Assembly: GCA_022826665.1 (NCBI GenBank)
Contig: JAJDUK010000047.1
Coordinates: 237,753-301,752, forward strand
Length of the DNA: 64,000 nt
Source: Alphaproteobacteria bacterium
GTDB taxonomy: Bacteria > Pseudomonadota > Alphaproteobacteria > UBA828
Reading direction: 5' to 3'
Shown: in pieces, positions 37,488-45,751 of the stretch
How the letters are laid out: the number at the start of each line of letters is the position of its first letter
Position numbering within the stretch: position 1 is the first letter of the stretch
Notes under the pieces: model-generated
Seen by the model: the letters and a program-made list of their open reading frames with translations, nothing else
Told to the model about the DNA's origin: nothing
Database searches by the model: none
Made by a program: the position numbers and the translations under genes

Positions 37488-38129
37488 ATGGCGATGGCTG
37501 AGGCGGACCCAGCCTTGCACGGAGAGGCCGGCGAACGGAATGTGGTGCTCGCCTCTCAGGCGGCGGTGCGGGCGGCGATGCTGCGGGCCGCGGGCCTCAC
37601 ATTCACCGTGCAGCCGGCGCGGGTGGACGAGGGCGCGGTCAAGGACGCTATGCGGGCCGAAGACCCCGAGGGTAGGCAGACCGCAAGGGCCCTTGCCGCC
37701 CTCAAGGCTCGGCGGGTGAGCGCCGGCGCGCCGGGCGCCTTCGTCATCGGCGCGGATCAGCTCCTGGTCTGCGGCGACGAGTGGTTCGACAAGCCGGTGG
37801 ATGTGGCCGATGCCAGGGGGCAGCTTCAGCGGTTGCGCGGCCGGCGCCACACGCTGGTGACCGCGGTCTCCGTGGTCCGCGACGGGGCCGAGATCTGGGG
37901 CGACTTGGCGTGCCCGGCGTTGACGATGCGTCCTTTCTCCGACGCCTTTCTGGAGCGCTATCTGGAGCGCGCAGGCAACGGAATCCTCGCTTGCGTCGGG
38001 GGCTACGAGGCCGAGGGCCTGGGCGCGCAGCTGCTCGCGGAGATCGAGGGGGACTGGTTCGCGGTGCTGGGCCTGCCGCTGCTGCCATTGCTCGCCTTTC
38101 TCCGTGAGCACGGGCTGGTGGAGACGTGA
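37488..38129 (+). CDS. maf: Maf family nucleoside triphosphate pyrophosphatase
   Basis: Maf proteins hydrolyse non-canonical or modified nucleoside triphosphates. The 213 residues show VVLASQAAVRAAMLRAAGL, ARVDEGAVK, VIGADQLLVC, FDKP and a C-terminal GNGILACVGGYEAEGLGAQL, which replaces the usual DKAGAYGIQG loop and marks it as the divergent alphaproteobacterial group that precedes aroE. ATG is used, though an ATG two codons on is equally possible. Its stop overlaps the aroE GTG (GTGA). Confidence 0.9.
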   Translation: MAMAEADPALHGEAGERNVVLASQAAVRAAMLRAAGLTFTVQPARVDEGAVKDAMRAEDPEGRQTARALAALKARRVSAGAPGAFVIGADQLLVCGDEWFDKPVDVADARGQLQRLRGRRHTLVTAVSVVRDGAEIWGDLACPALTMRPFSDAFLERYLERAGNGILACVGGYEAEGLGAQLLAEIEGDWFAVLGLPLLPLLAFLREHGLVET

Positions 38130-38965
38130 TCCTCACCGGCGCAGCACGGCTGGCCGGGGTCATGGGCTGGCCGGTGGCGCATTCGCGCTCGCCGCGTATC
38201 CACGGCTATTGGCTCGAGGAGAAGGAGATCGACGCTGCCTACCTGCCACTTGCGGTCCGGCCCGAGAGGCTCGACGCGGCGCTCGCGGCGCTTCCTGCCC
38301 TGGGTTTTCGCGGGTGCAACCTGACCGCCCCGCACAAGGAGGCCGCGCTCGCGCGCATGGATACGCTGTCGGAGACCGCGCACCGGATCGGTGCGGTCAA
38401 CACCGTGACGGTCGGGGACGATGGGGCGCTGCACGGCGATAACACCGACGGCTATGGCTTCATCAGCCACCTGCGCCAGGAGGCGCCGGGCTGGGGGACC
38501 GGGGTGCCGGTGGCGGTGCTGGGCGCCGGCGGCGCGGCGCGGGCGGTGTTGGATGCTCTCTCTGCCGCGGGGGTCTCCGAAATCCGCCTGCTCAACCGTA
38601 CGGGGGAACGCGCGGCGGCGCTCGCGGAGGAGGCGGGCGAGACTGTGTGGCCCCTCCCGTGGGACCAGCGGACCCACGCGTTGGCGGACTGCGGGCTGCT
38701 GGTCAACACCACGCAGCTCGGTCAGGCGGGCAAGCCTGCGCTCGATCTCGCTCTCGACCGGCTGCCGGCCGATGCGGTGGTCTACGACCTGGTCTATGCG
38801 CCGTTGGAGACAGACCTGCTCAAGGCGGCGCGGGCGCGCGGGCATGTGGCGGTGGATGGGCTCGGCATGTTGATCCACCAAGCCCGGCCCGGCTTCGCCG
38901 CCTGGTTCGGGGCCGAGGCCGAGGCGACGGCGGCACTCCGCAGCTTCGCCGCCGAAGGGCTGTGA
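38126..38965 (+). CDS. aroE: Shikimate dehydrogenase (NADP+)
   Basis: AroE reduces 3-dehydroshikimate to shikimate. The 279 residues contain GVMGWPVAHSRSPRIHGYWL, the catalytic Lys in GCNLTAPHKEAAL, GAVNTVTV, DNTDGYGF and the NADP-binding VLGAGGAARAVLDAL. It starts at a GTG overlapping the maf stop. The dehydroquinase aroQ is about 30 kb away in this window, so the shikimate genes are dispersed. coaE follows at 12 bp. Confidence 0.95.
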   Translation: MILTGAARLAGVMGWPVAHSRSPRIHGYWLEEKEIDAAYLPLAVRPERLDAALAALPALGFRGCNLTAPHKEAALARMDTLSETAHRIGAVNTVTVGDDGALHGDNTDGYGFISHLRQEAPGWGTGVPVAVLGAGGAARAVLDALSAAGVSEIRLLNRTGERAAALAEEAGETVWPLPWDQRTHALADCGLLVNTTQLGQAGKPALDLALDRLPADAVVYDLVYAPLETDLLKAARARGHVAVDGLGMLIHQARPGFAAWFGAEAEATAALRSFAAEGL

Positions 38966-38977
38966 CGGGGGCCGGCC

Positions 38978-39646
38978 GTGGTCATCCTCGGCCTCACCGG
39001 CTCCATCGGCATGGGCAAGACCACCGTCGCGAACGCCCTGCGCGACTCCGGCGCCACCGTCTTCGACGCCGATGCGGCGGTCCACCGGCTGCTTGCGGCC
39101 GGCGGCGCTGCGGTGGCGCCGGTGCTGGCGCGCTTTCCCGATGCCGGGATGGGCGAGGGTGCAGCGCGCGCGGTCGACCGGGGAGCGCTCGGCGCGACGG
39201 TCTTCGCGGACCCGGAAGCCCTGGCGGAACTCGAGGCGATCCTGCACCCCCTGGTCCGCGCGGGCGAGCGGCATTTCCTCTCGGCCAGCCAGCGACGGGG
39301 CTGCCGCCTTGCGGTGCTCGACGTGCCGCTGTTGTTCGAAACCGGCGGCGAAGCCCGTTGCGACGCGACGCTGGTGGTCTCGGCAGCGGCTTTCGTACAG
39401 CGCGCGCGGGTGCTGGGCCGGGCCCGGATGACCGAGGAGCGGCTGGCCGCTATCCTCGCTCGTCAGATGCCGGACTGGGAGAAGCGGCGGCGCGCGGATT
39501 TCGTGATCCGCACCGGGCTTGATCGGCGGGTCTCGCGGCTCGCCGCGCGGCGGATCGCGGCTCGTCTCTCCACCGAGCGCGGCAGCCGCTGGCCGCAATG
39601 CTGGGCCGGCGCGGTGGTGCGGGCTGGAGGACGTGGCCATGCGTGA
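38978..39646 (+). CDS. coaE: Dephospho-CoA kinase
   Basis: CoaE phosphorylates dephospho-CoA, the last step of coenzyme A synthesis. The 222 residues begin VILGLTGSIGMGKTTVANALRDSG with the P-loop, followed by VFDADAAVHRLL and the LDVPLLFETGGEARCDATLVVSA segment. It starts at GTG with GGGGGC upstream. The C-terminal 25 residues are Arg-rich and overlap the dnaQ start by 8 bp. Confidence 0.94.
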   Translation: MVILGLTGSIGMGKTTVANALRDSGATVFDADAAVHRLLAAGGAAVAPVLARFPDAGMGEGAARAVDRGALGATVFADPEALAELEAILHPLVRAGERHFLSASQRRGCRLAVLDVPLLFETGGEARCDATLVVSAAAFVQRARVLGRARMTEERLAAILARQMPDWEKRRRADFVIRTGLDRRVSRLAARRIAARLSTERGSRWPQCWAGAVVRAGGRGHA

Positions 39647-40316
39647 GGTCGTGCTCGATACGGAGACCACCGGCATCGATCCGGCGGCAGGCCACAGGAT
39701 CGTCGAGGTCGGTGCGGTCGAGCTGGTCAACCACATCCCCTCCGGCCGGCGCTTCCAGCGTTATCTGGACCCCGAGCGCGACATGCCGGAGGACGCCGAA
39801 CGCGTGCACGGGCTCACCCGCGCCTTCCTCGCCAAGCACCGGCGCTTCGCCGACGAAGTTGAGGCGCTGCTCGCCTTCATCGGCGATGCCAAGCTCGTCA
39901 TGCACAACGCGCCCTTCGATCTCGGCTTCCTCAATGCCGAGCTGGAGCGCATCCGCAGGGCCCCGATCCCGGCGGAGCGGACGGTGGATACGCTCTCCAT
40001 CGCGCGGCGCAAATATCCCGGCGCGCCGGCAAGCCTCGATGCGCTTTGCAAGCGCTTCGGGATCGATCGCTCCATGCGCGAGAAGCACGGCGCGTTGCTG
40101 GACGCCGAGCTGCTCACCGAGGTCTATCTGGAGCTCACTGGCGGCCGTCAGCCTGGGCTCGAGCTGCAGCGGGCGGCGCCAGTGCGGGACGCAGCGCCCG
40201 CGCCCCGTGCCGACCGCGCGGCGCGTGCGCCGCGGCCGCACGAACCCACTGCGGAAGAGGCGGCGGCCCATACAGCCTTCGTCGCCACGCTCAAAGACCC
40301 GATCTGGAACGACTGA
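39639..40316 (+). CDS. dnaQ: DNA polymerase III epsilon subunit (3'-5' proofreading exonuclease)
   Basis: DnaQ proofreads for the replicative polymerase. The 225 residues begin MREVVLDTETTGIDPAAGHRIVE (Exo I acidic pair), continue with Exo II (VMHNAPFDLGFLNAEL) and end the nuclease domain with Exo III (KHGALLDAELLTEVYLEL). A C-terminal linker rich in Ala, Pro and Arg and the end TAFVATLKDPIWN should bind the alpha subunit. GGAGG lies about 9 bases before this internal ATG. It overlaps coaE by 8 bp. In many relatives secB follows; here an unrelated gene does. Confidence 0.95.
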   Translation: MREVVLDTETTGIDPAAGHRIVEVGAVELVNHIPSGRRFQRYLDPERDMPEDAERVHGLTRAFLAKHRRFADEVEALLAFIGDAKLVMHNAPFDLGFLNAELERIRRAPIPAERTVDTLSIARRKYPGAPASLDALCKRFGIDRSMREKHGALLDAELLTEVYLELTGGRQPGLELQRAAPVRDAAPAPRADRAARAPRPHEPTAEEAAAHTAFVATLKDPIWND

Positions 40317-40409
40317 GGGGAGGGAGGCGGGCCGGGCGTGGCGCCGCCTCGACACCCTACCGGCGATGCGGCAGGATCGCGCGGCTGCTGCGAAGAGGGA
40401 GAGGCCGCC

Positions 40410-41144
40410 ATGACCTACACAGTGCTTGCCAGCAATCCGGACACCGGCGAGATCGGAATCGCGTCCACGACAATCACGATCAACTTCAGCCGGACCTTCC
40501 CGGTGCACCGGCACCTCGTGCCCGACCTGACGGAGCGGGGGATCATCGTTGCCCCGATGGCGACCATCCATCCGCAGAACGGCCACCGGCTCTGCGATCT
40601 GCGGGATGCCGGGGTCGGCTGGGACGACATGGAAGCCGAGCTGGAGAAGCACGACGAACACTGGACCTGGCGGCAGATCGGCGCGGTGACGGCCACCGGC
40701 GAGACCTGGGTCCGCACCGGGTCTGACGCCTGGAACCACGCGAGCCATGTCGTGGCCGAGGGCTCGATCGCGATGGGCAACTACATGGATGGCCCCGGCC
40801 CGGTGCAGGCGATGGCCAAGGCGCTTGAGGACAACCGGGGCGAGGCGATGGACGAAAGGCTGCTGCGCGCCATAGAGGCCGGCAAGGCCGCCGGCGGGCA
40901 GGGTCAGCCGGATCTCGGCCCGGTGCCGGAATCCTGGGCGATGATTCAGGTGTTCAACGGCAAGCAGCCGTGGCCAGCGGTCGACGTGCGGGTGGACTTC
41001 GACGTAGACCCGGTGCCGAAGCTGCGGCGCCTGGTCACGCAGCTCAAGAACATGGACAAGGTGCTGCACACGATGTCGTTCGACCCGTCGCGGACGTTCG
41101 ACGTCTACGGCGTGGTCTTCGACATGTACAACGCCCAGGTGTAG
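40410..41144 (+). CDS. DUF1028 family protein (Ntn-hydrolase-like)
   Basis: This 244-residue protein is of the DUF1028 family, assigned to the Ntn-hydrolase superfamily but without a known reaction. It begins TYTVLASNPDTGEIGIAST, the family's usual opening, and contains ATIHPQNGHRLCDLRDAG, QIGAVTATGETWVRTGSDAW, VAEGSIAMGNYM and MIQVFNGKQPWPAVDVRVDF. The internal ATG, with GAGGGAGAGG upstream, fits the family start. It stands alone between dnaQ and a convergent SDR gene. Confidence 0.82.
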   Translation: MTYTVLASNPDTGEIGIASTTITINFSRTFPVHRHLVPDLTERGIIVAPMATIHPQNGHRLCDLRDAGVGWDDMEAELEKHDEHWTWRQIGAVTATGETWVRTGSDAWNHASHVVAEGSIAMGNYMDGPGPVQAMAKALEDNRGEAMDERLLRAIEAGKAAGGQGQPDLGPVPESWAMIQVFNGKQPWPAVDVRVDFDVDPVPKLRRLVTQLKNMDKVLHTMSFDPSRTFDVYGVVFDMYNAQV

Positions 41145-41180
41145 CTCGGTTCTCCGGCTTCCGGGGCGCAGGCGAGCCTG

Positions 41181-42032
41181 TCAACCGATCCGGGCCATCA
41201 CTCCGCCGTCGACCGGGAGTGCGACGCCGGTGATGAAGCGGCCGGCGTCGGAGGCGAGGAAGAGCGAGGCCTGGGCCACGTCCCAAGCGCTGCCCATGCC
41301 GCCCCTGAGCGGGCTCCAGGTGTCACGGTCGGCGGCGATCTCCTCGCGCGGCTTGCCGTAGCGGCGGGCCTGCGTGTCCACCGCCATGGGCGTATCCATG
41401 TAGCCCGGCAGGATGGCGTTCACGCGCACACCGTCGGGCGCGCAGTCGAGCGCAAGCTGGCGGGAGAAGGCGATCATCCCCGCCTTGCTGGTCTTGTAGG
41501 TGACCGACTTGTAGTCGACCACGGCTGCAATCGACGAGATGTTGGTGATCACGCCGCTGCCCTGGCCGCGCATGACCGGGACCACGTGCTTGCAGGCCAT
41601 CACCGTGCCGCGCAGGTTGATCGCCATCACCCGGTCGAAGCTCGCCTCGTCGAGGTCCGCGAGCGGTGAATCCCCGCCGGTGTAAGCGACGCCCACGTTG
41701 TTCTGCAGCACGTCGATGCGCCCGTGGCGCTCGACGGCCGAGCGGACGACAGCGAGCAGCGCCTGCTCATCGGTCACGTCGGCGACCATCGCCTCGGCTG
41801 CGCCGCCTTCCGCCTGGATCATGGCGGCGGTTTCCTCGGCGGACGTCCGGTCGCGGTCGAGTGCGACCACGTGCGCGCCGGCGCGGGCGAAGAGCACGCA
41901 GGCGGCCCGGCCGTTGCCGATCACCGGCCCCGGCGTCTGGCCGGCGCCGGCGACGATCGCGACCCGGCCATCGAGGCTCAGCGTCGGGCTTTGCCAGGGC
42001 GCCGCGATGGCGGCAGGGGAAGCTTCGGTCAT
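41181..42032 (-). CDS. SDR-family oxidoreductase
   Basis: This 283-residue short-chain dehydrogenase has a modified nucleotide motif VAGAGQTPGPVIGNG (extra residues between the glycines), DVLQNNVGVAY, and the catalytic NISSIAAVVDYKSVTYKTSKAG with Ser, Tyr and Lys present. The C terminus ITGVALPVDGGVMARIG is normal. About 20 residues precede the fold. ATG is chosen where conservation starts; the ribosome site is weak. It is divergent from the luciferase-like monooxygenase gene. Substrate unknown. Confidence 0.85.
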   Translation of the reverse strand: MTEASPAAIAAPWQSPTLSLDGRVAIVAGAGQTPGPVIGNGRAACVLFARAGAHVVALDRDRTSAEETAAMIQAEGGAAEAMVADVTDEQALLAVVRSAVERHGRIDVLQNNVGVAYTGGDSPLADLDEASFDRVMAINLRGTVMACKHVVPVMRGQGSGVITNISSIAAVVDYKSVTYKTSKAGMIAFSRQLALDCAPDGVRVNAILPGYMDTPMAVDTQARRYGKPREEIAADRDTWSPLRGGMGSAWDVAQASLFLASDAGRFITGVALPVDGGVMARIG

Positions 42033-42184
42033 GGCGATACTCAGGTGGTGGCGGAGGGCAGCGCGGGAAGGCTGGGAGCGTGCCCGCAGCTTGTCAAGGC
42101 AGGCGGTTGCGCCGTAGCGCCACGCGTGAGAGCGTGCGCCGCCACGCACGCCTCCATGAGACACGCCCCGGGGAGCAGTTAGCC

Positions 42185-43021
42185 ATGAAGATTGGCGCCG
42201 TCATCTTCGCCACCGACTATTGCATCGCGCTGACCGAGCTCGCACCTGCGCTTGAGGAGCGGGGGTTCGACTCGCTCTTCGTGCCCGAGCACACCCACAT
42301 TCCCGCCAGCCGGCGCTCGCCCTGGCGGGGCGGCGGAGAGCTGCCACGGGAATACTCCCACACGCTCGATCCCTTCGTGGGCCTCGCGGCGGCCGCGGCA
42401 GTCACCAGCACGCTCCGTCTCGGCACGGGCATTTGTCTGGTCACCGAGCGCGATCCCATCGTCACCGCCAAGGCGGTGGCAAGCCTTGATCTGGTCTCCG
42501 ACGGGCGCTTCGACTTCGGCATCGGTGCGGGCTGGAACGCAGAGGAGATGGGGCATCACGGCACCCGCTTCGAGACCCGCTTTCGGGTCATGGAGGATCG
42601 CGTCAAGGCCATGCAGGCACTCTGGGCTGCGGACGAGGCGAGCTACGAGGGCGAGTTCACGTCCTTCGAGCCGAGCTGGTCCTGGCCCAAGCCGGTGCAG
42701 AAGCCACACCCGCCGATCCTGCTGGGGGGCGAGACGGTGCACACGATGCGCCGGATCATGGACTTCTGCTCGGGCTGGTTCCCGCGCGGCCCGCTTCTGC
42801 CCGATCCCGCAGACGGCATGGCCAGGCTCCGCGGCGCAGCCGAGGAAGCCGGGCGCGACCCGGCCACGGTGTCAGCCACGGTCTTCGGCGCCAAGCCCGA
42901 AGCTGCCTACCTGGATGCCTGCCGGGAAGCCGGGATGGACCGTGCGCTACTGATCCTGCCGCCCGAAGGGCGCGACGGGGTGATGCCGGTCGTCGACCGC
43001 TACGCGGCCCTCATCGGCTGA
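42185..43021 (+). CDS. Luciferase-like monooxygenase (LLM class flavin/F420-dependent oxidoreductase)
   Basis: This 278-residue TIM-barrel enzyme is of the bacterial-luciferase-like superfamily. It shows FDSLFVPEHTHIPASRRSP, TSTLRLGTGICLVTERDP, LDLVSDGRFDFGIGAGWNAEEM and PHPPILLGGET. The pattern fits the subgroup annotated as F420-dependent oxidoreductases, but FMN use is equally possible in a proteobacterium. GGGGAG lies about 11 bases before the ATG. Its last 11 bp overlap the 3' end of the opposing P450 gene. It probably oxidises or reduces a small lipophilic compound, judged only from the neighbours. Confidence 0.87.
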   Translation: MKIGAVIFATDYCIALTELAPALEERGFDSLFVPEHTHIPASRRSPWRGGGELPREYSHTLDPFVGLAAAAAVTSTLRLGTGICLVTERDPIVTAKAVASLDLVSDGRFDFGIGAGWNAEEMGHHGTRFETRFRVMEDRVKAMQALWAADEASYEGEFTSFEPSWSWPKPVQKPHPPILLGGETVHTMRRIMDFCSGWFPRGPLLPDPADGMARLRGAAEEAGRDPATVSATVFGAKPEAAYLDACREAGMDRALLILPPEGRDGVMPVVDRYAALIG

Positions 43022-44495
43022 GCGGGCGCCGGCCGAGGTGCGCTGGCGTCATTGAACGGAAAGCCTCTCTCGCGGCCTCGGCGCCGAGCGCACCCCACAG
43101 CGCGCCGCCGAGCACGGCACCCCCAAGCGCGCCCCATGGCTTGCGATCCGCAAGCGGCTGCACGGCCCCGCGCCTGCCCTTGACGCGGACCTTGAACGAT
43201 TCGGCCGGCGCGGGCACGGGGAACTGCGTGGTCTTCAGGCTGTAGGCGGCCCGATCGAGGTCGAGGTCGACCTCGTGCAGGATGGTCGCCATGGTGACTG
43301 CGATCTGCACCTCGGCGAAGCCGTTGCCGAGGCAGCGATGGGGGCCGAGGCCGAAGGGCGCGTAGACGTAGGGCTGCTTGTGCTCCGCCCGCTCTGGCGT
43401 GTAGCGGTCGATGTCGAAGCGCTCGGGCTCGGGGAAGAATTCAGGCAAGTAGTGGGGAACGGCGGTGGCGATGATCAGCCGCTCGCCGGCGGGGATGCGA
43501 TGGCCCGCGAACTCGAACGAGTTGGCAGCGGTGCGGATGAGCATAGGGGTCACCGGATACATCCGCATGGTTTCCATGGCCGCGCGGTGCGTCGCGTCCA
43601 TCTCGCGCAGCGCCTGCTCGGCCGGCATGTCGCCGTTGAGGAGGGCGTCGGCCTCCTCCCGCACCTTCGCCAGCACGTCCGGGTTGCGCAGCAGCGCGTA
43701 CAGCATGAAGGCGGTGGTGCCCGCCACCGTGTCCAGCGCCGCGACGAAGGGGCCCATCGCCGCGATCTTCAGGTCCGCCTCGGGAAAGAACTTCGGGTCG
43801 GCGTCGTGCAGGTCCAGCAGGTCGTCGATCAGGTCCGGCTCCGCACCGTGCCGCTCCCGCATAGTGCCCGTGTGGCACTCGATCACCTCGTGGTAGAGCT
43901 TGTCCACCTGCGCCGAGGCGCGGCGGAAGCGCGGCGACCAGCGCATATAGGTGCCGGGGACCAGGGTGGCCGAGAGCAGCCCGTGAACGTAGCGGACCAG
44001 GTCGTCGTTGTAGGGGCGGGGCGAAACGCCGGCCACCAGGGTGCCCACCTGGTCGGTGACGATCCGCTGCAGCGCCGGCACCGCGGGCATGGACCGCGAG
44101 AGCGGCCACATCGCGATCTCCCGGCGGGCGATGTCGACGAGGCCGTCGATGTGCTCCACGGCGTACTCGCGGGAATAACCCCGCCGTAACGTCCGGCGAA
44201 ACGCCGCGTGGTCGGGCCCGTCGGCGCTCAGCGTGGACCGCGCGGCGCCGAACCAGGCGTTGAACCCGCTCCAGAACTCGAACGAGCGAACGTGCTTCGT
44301 GCCCTCGCGCGCGAGGAAGCGGTTGGCCTCCATGCCGGCCAGCACGGTGAAGCGGCGGTTGAGCAGCCGCATGCCGTAGACCGGCCCGAGTTCCAGGTAG
44401 CTGTCGGTCATGAAGGCGCGTATGTCACGCGCCATATCAAAGACGCTGCCAACAACCGGCAGGCCGCGCGCGAACGGTATCGTCGAGGACGCCAT
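43011..44495 (-). CDS. Cytochrome P450 with a hydrophobic C-terminal extension
   Basis: This 494-residue haem monooxygenase has the I-helix oxygen-activation motif DTVAGTT, the K-helix ETMRMYPV, FDIDRYTPER and the haem loop FGLGPHRCLGNG with ligand C388. Bacterial P450s usually end about 60-70 residues after this Cys; this one runs on to include GALGGAVLGGALWGALG (about 453-473), a glycine-zipper-like hydrophobic segment, then a short basic tail. That could be a membrane anchor. The ATG has AGAGGG about 7 bases upstream. No dedicated ferredoxin gene adjoins. Substrate unknown. Confidence 0.92.
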   Translation of the reverse strand: MASSTIPFARGLPVVGSVFDMARDIRAFMTDSYLELGPVYGMRLLNRRFTVLAGMEANRFLAREGTKHVRSFEFWSGFNAWFGAARSTLSADGPDHAAFRRTLRRGYSREYAVEHIDGLVDIARREIAMWPLSRSMPAVPALQRIVTDQVGTLVAGVSPRPYNDDLVRYVHGLLSATLVPGTYMRWSPRFRRASAQVDKLYHEVIECHTGTMRERHGAEPDLIDDLLDLHDADPKFFPEADLKIAAMGPFVAALDTVAGTTAFMLYALLRNPDVLAKVREEADALLNGDMPAEQALREMDATHRAAMETMRMYPVTPMLIRTAANSFEFAGHRIPAGERLIIATAVPHYLPEFFPEPERFDIDRYTPERAEHKQPYVYAPFGLGPHRCLGNGFAEVQIAVTMATILHEVDLDLDRAAYSLKTTQFPVPAPAESFKVRVKGRRGAVQPLADRKPWGALGGAVLGGALWGALGAEAAREAFRSMTPAHLGRRPLSR

Positions 44496-44766
44496 CTCCC
44501 AGCCCTCTGCGGTCGTGCCCCTGCCCCTTGTCCCGCGGGGCGGGCGGGCTACAGGGTGCCGCCGCTTGTTCCTATCATGGGGCGGGTGACGACCGAATTC
44601 CAGCACTTCCGCTACGTCGGAAGGCGCGCCCCGGTATGCCGCTGGCGGGCGAACCGGGTGGCGCGAGAACTCTGGCTATTCTGGCTTGTCGCTGCCTCTA
44701 TCCAGACTGTTCGGAGGTGCGCCGCCCGTGCTATAGGCGCGCGCCGACTTCAGGGAGAGAAACACG

Positions 44767-45105
44767 ATGGACGTGACGGTCGAGCGGCAGGACAGCGTGT
44801 TGGTCGCCCGCGTGAACGGGCGGATCGATCCTAAAGGCGCCGGGTCGCTGGAGACGACGATCACGGCGGCGCTCCAGAATGGCGACCATGCCATCATCCT
44901 GGACTTCGAGCAGCTCACCTATATTGGTAACGTCGGCGTTCGGGCGCTGCGGATCACCGCCAGGGTCCTGCGCGACCGAGACGTCCGCATGGCCGTCTGC
45001 GCGCCGCAGGGTGTCGTCGCCGCGGTCTTCTCAGGCGGCGGCGTGGACAGGCTTATTTCGGTCTACCAGACCAGGGCCGCGGCGCTCGAGGCCCTCGACG
45101 ACTGA
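44767..45105 (+). CDS. STAS-domain protein (anti-anti-sigma factor-like) without the phospho-Ser
   Basis: This 112-residue single STAS domain is of the SpoIIAA/RsbV type, which normally binds an anti-sigma kinase and is switched off by Ser phosphorylation. The fold is clear: VLVARVNGRIDPKGAGSLE, HAIILDFEQLTYIGNVGVRAL and VAAVFSGGGVDRLI. The usual phosphorylatable Ser (in S-S-x-G-L) is N55 here, so it cannot be regulated in the standard way. No sigma factor or anti-sigma gene is adjacent. GGGAG lies about 10 bases before the ATG. It is divergent from the P450. Confidence 0.85.
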   Translation: MDVTVERQDSVLVARVNGRIDPKGAGSLETTITAALQNGDHAIILDFEQLTYIGNVGVRALRITARVLRDRDVRMAVCAPQGVVAAVFSGGGVDRLISVYQTRAAALEALDD

Positions 45106-45330
45106 CAAGGGGCTGCGGTCTTCTCGGCCGTCCGCCACAGCGACGGGGAGGATGGCCGCCGAATTGCAGCTCCTCTGGTATGCCACTCGCGCATATGTGA
45201 CTGCCCGCGGGGTTGGCACGCGCTATGATCGTTCGTATCGTTCCGCCCCGTCCGGTTGCAGGGACTGGGCGAGGACATGAGATTTCCCACGGGAGCCCAG
45301 AGCGGCGCCCGCCCTCCCAGGGGGTAGAGA

Positions 45331-45543
45331 GTGGACGCGGCACGTATCGTCATCGAGGTCCTGCAGTACTACGGCTATGTCGGGCTCGCCGTCACGGCCG
45401 CGTTTCTGCTCTATGGCATCGAGCGGGTGGATGAGGGCGCGCGGCGCTCCTACGCTTTTCGGCCGCTGCTCATCCCCGGCTGCATCGTGCTCTGGCCGCT
45501 GGTGATCTGCCGCTGGGTCGCGGCGGAACGGCAACGCGGCTGA
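45331..45543 (+). CDS. Small membrane protein, first gene of the redox cluster
   Basis: The 70-residue product has two predicted helices, about 12-30 (GYVGLAVTAAFLLYGI) and 44-64 (FRPLLIPGCIVLWPLVICRW). No family was recognised with certainty. It starts at GTG with GGGGGTAGAGAG upstream. It is followed at close spacing by five more genes on the same strand that include Rieske and flavin proteins, so it is probably a small subunit of that membrane assembly, though this is inferred from position only. Confidence 0.7.
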   Translation: MDAARIVIEVLQYYGYVGLAVTAAFLLYGIERVDEGARRSYAFRPLLIPGCIVLWPLVICRWVAAERQRG

Positions 45544-45556
45544 GCGAGCCCTCGCC

Positions 45557-45736
45557 ATGCAGCGCCGCCACCGCACCACCCACGCCTACATGTGGAAGGT
45601 GCTCGCGATCTTTCTCCCCGCGATGCTGATCGCGGCGCTCGCCATTCGCCAGCACGGGCCGACGGAGAAATCCGCCGTCCAGATCGAAAAGCCCGCGGCC
45701 GAGACCGAAGCGCCCGCCGCCACGACGGACGAGTAA
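45557..45736 (+). CDS. Small single-helix membrane protein
   Basis: This 59-residue frame, 13 bp after the preceding gene and 15 bp before the next, begins MQRRHRTTHAYMWKVLAIFL, has one hydrophobic helix (about 12-27) and an acidic, Ala/Pro-rich tail. The positive N terminus and acidic tail predict Nin-Cout topology. Tight spacing on both sides, GC-rich third codon positions and the membrane helix support it as a real gene. No function is recognised. GAGCGAGCCC precedes the ATG. Confidence 0.65.
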   Translation: MQRRHRTTHAYMWKVLAIFLPAMLIAALAIRQHGPTEKSAVQIEKPAAETEAPAATTDE

Positions 45737-45751
45737 GGGGGCGGCTGAGCG

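Noticed and set aside
39450..41069. 539-codon antisense frame opposite coaE-dnaQ-DUF1028
   Set aside because: It is the other-strand image of three recognisable genes and has no motif of its own.
45214..45230. TGGCACG as a sigma-54 promoter upstream of the redox module
   Set aside because: The downstream TTGC element at the required spacing is missing.
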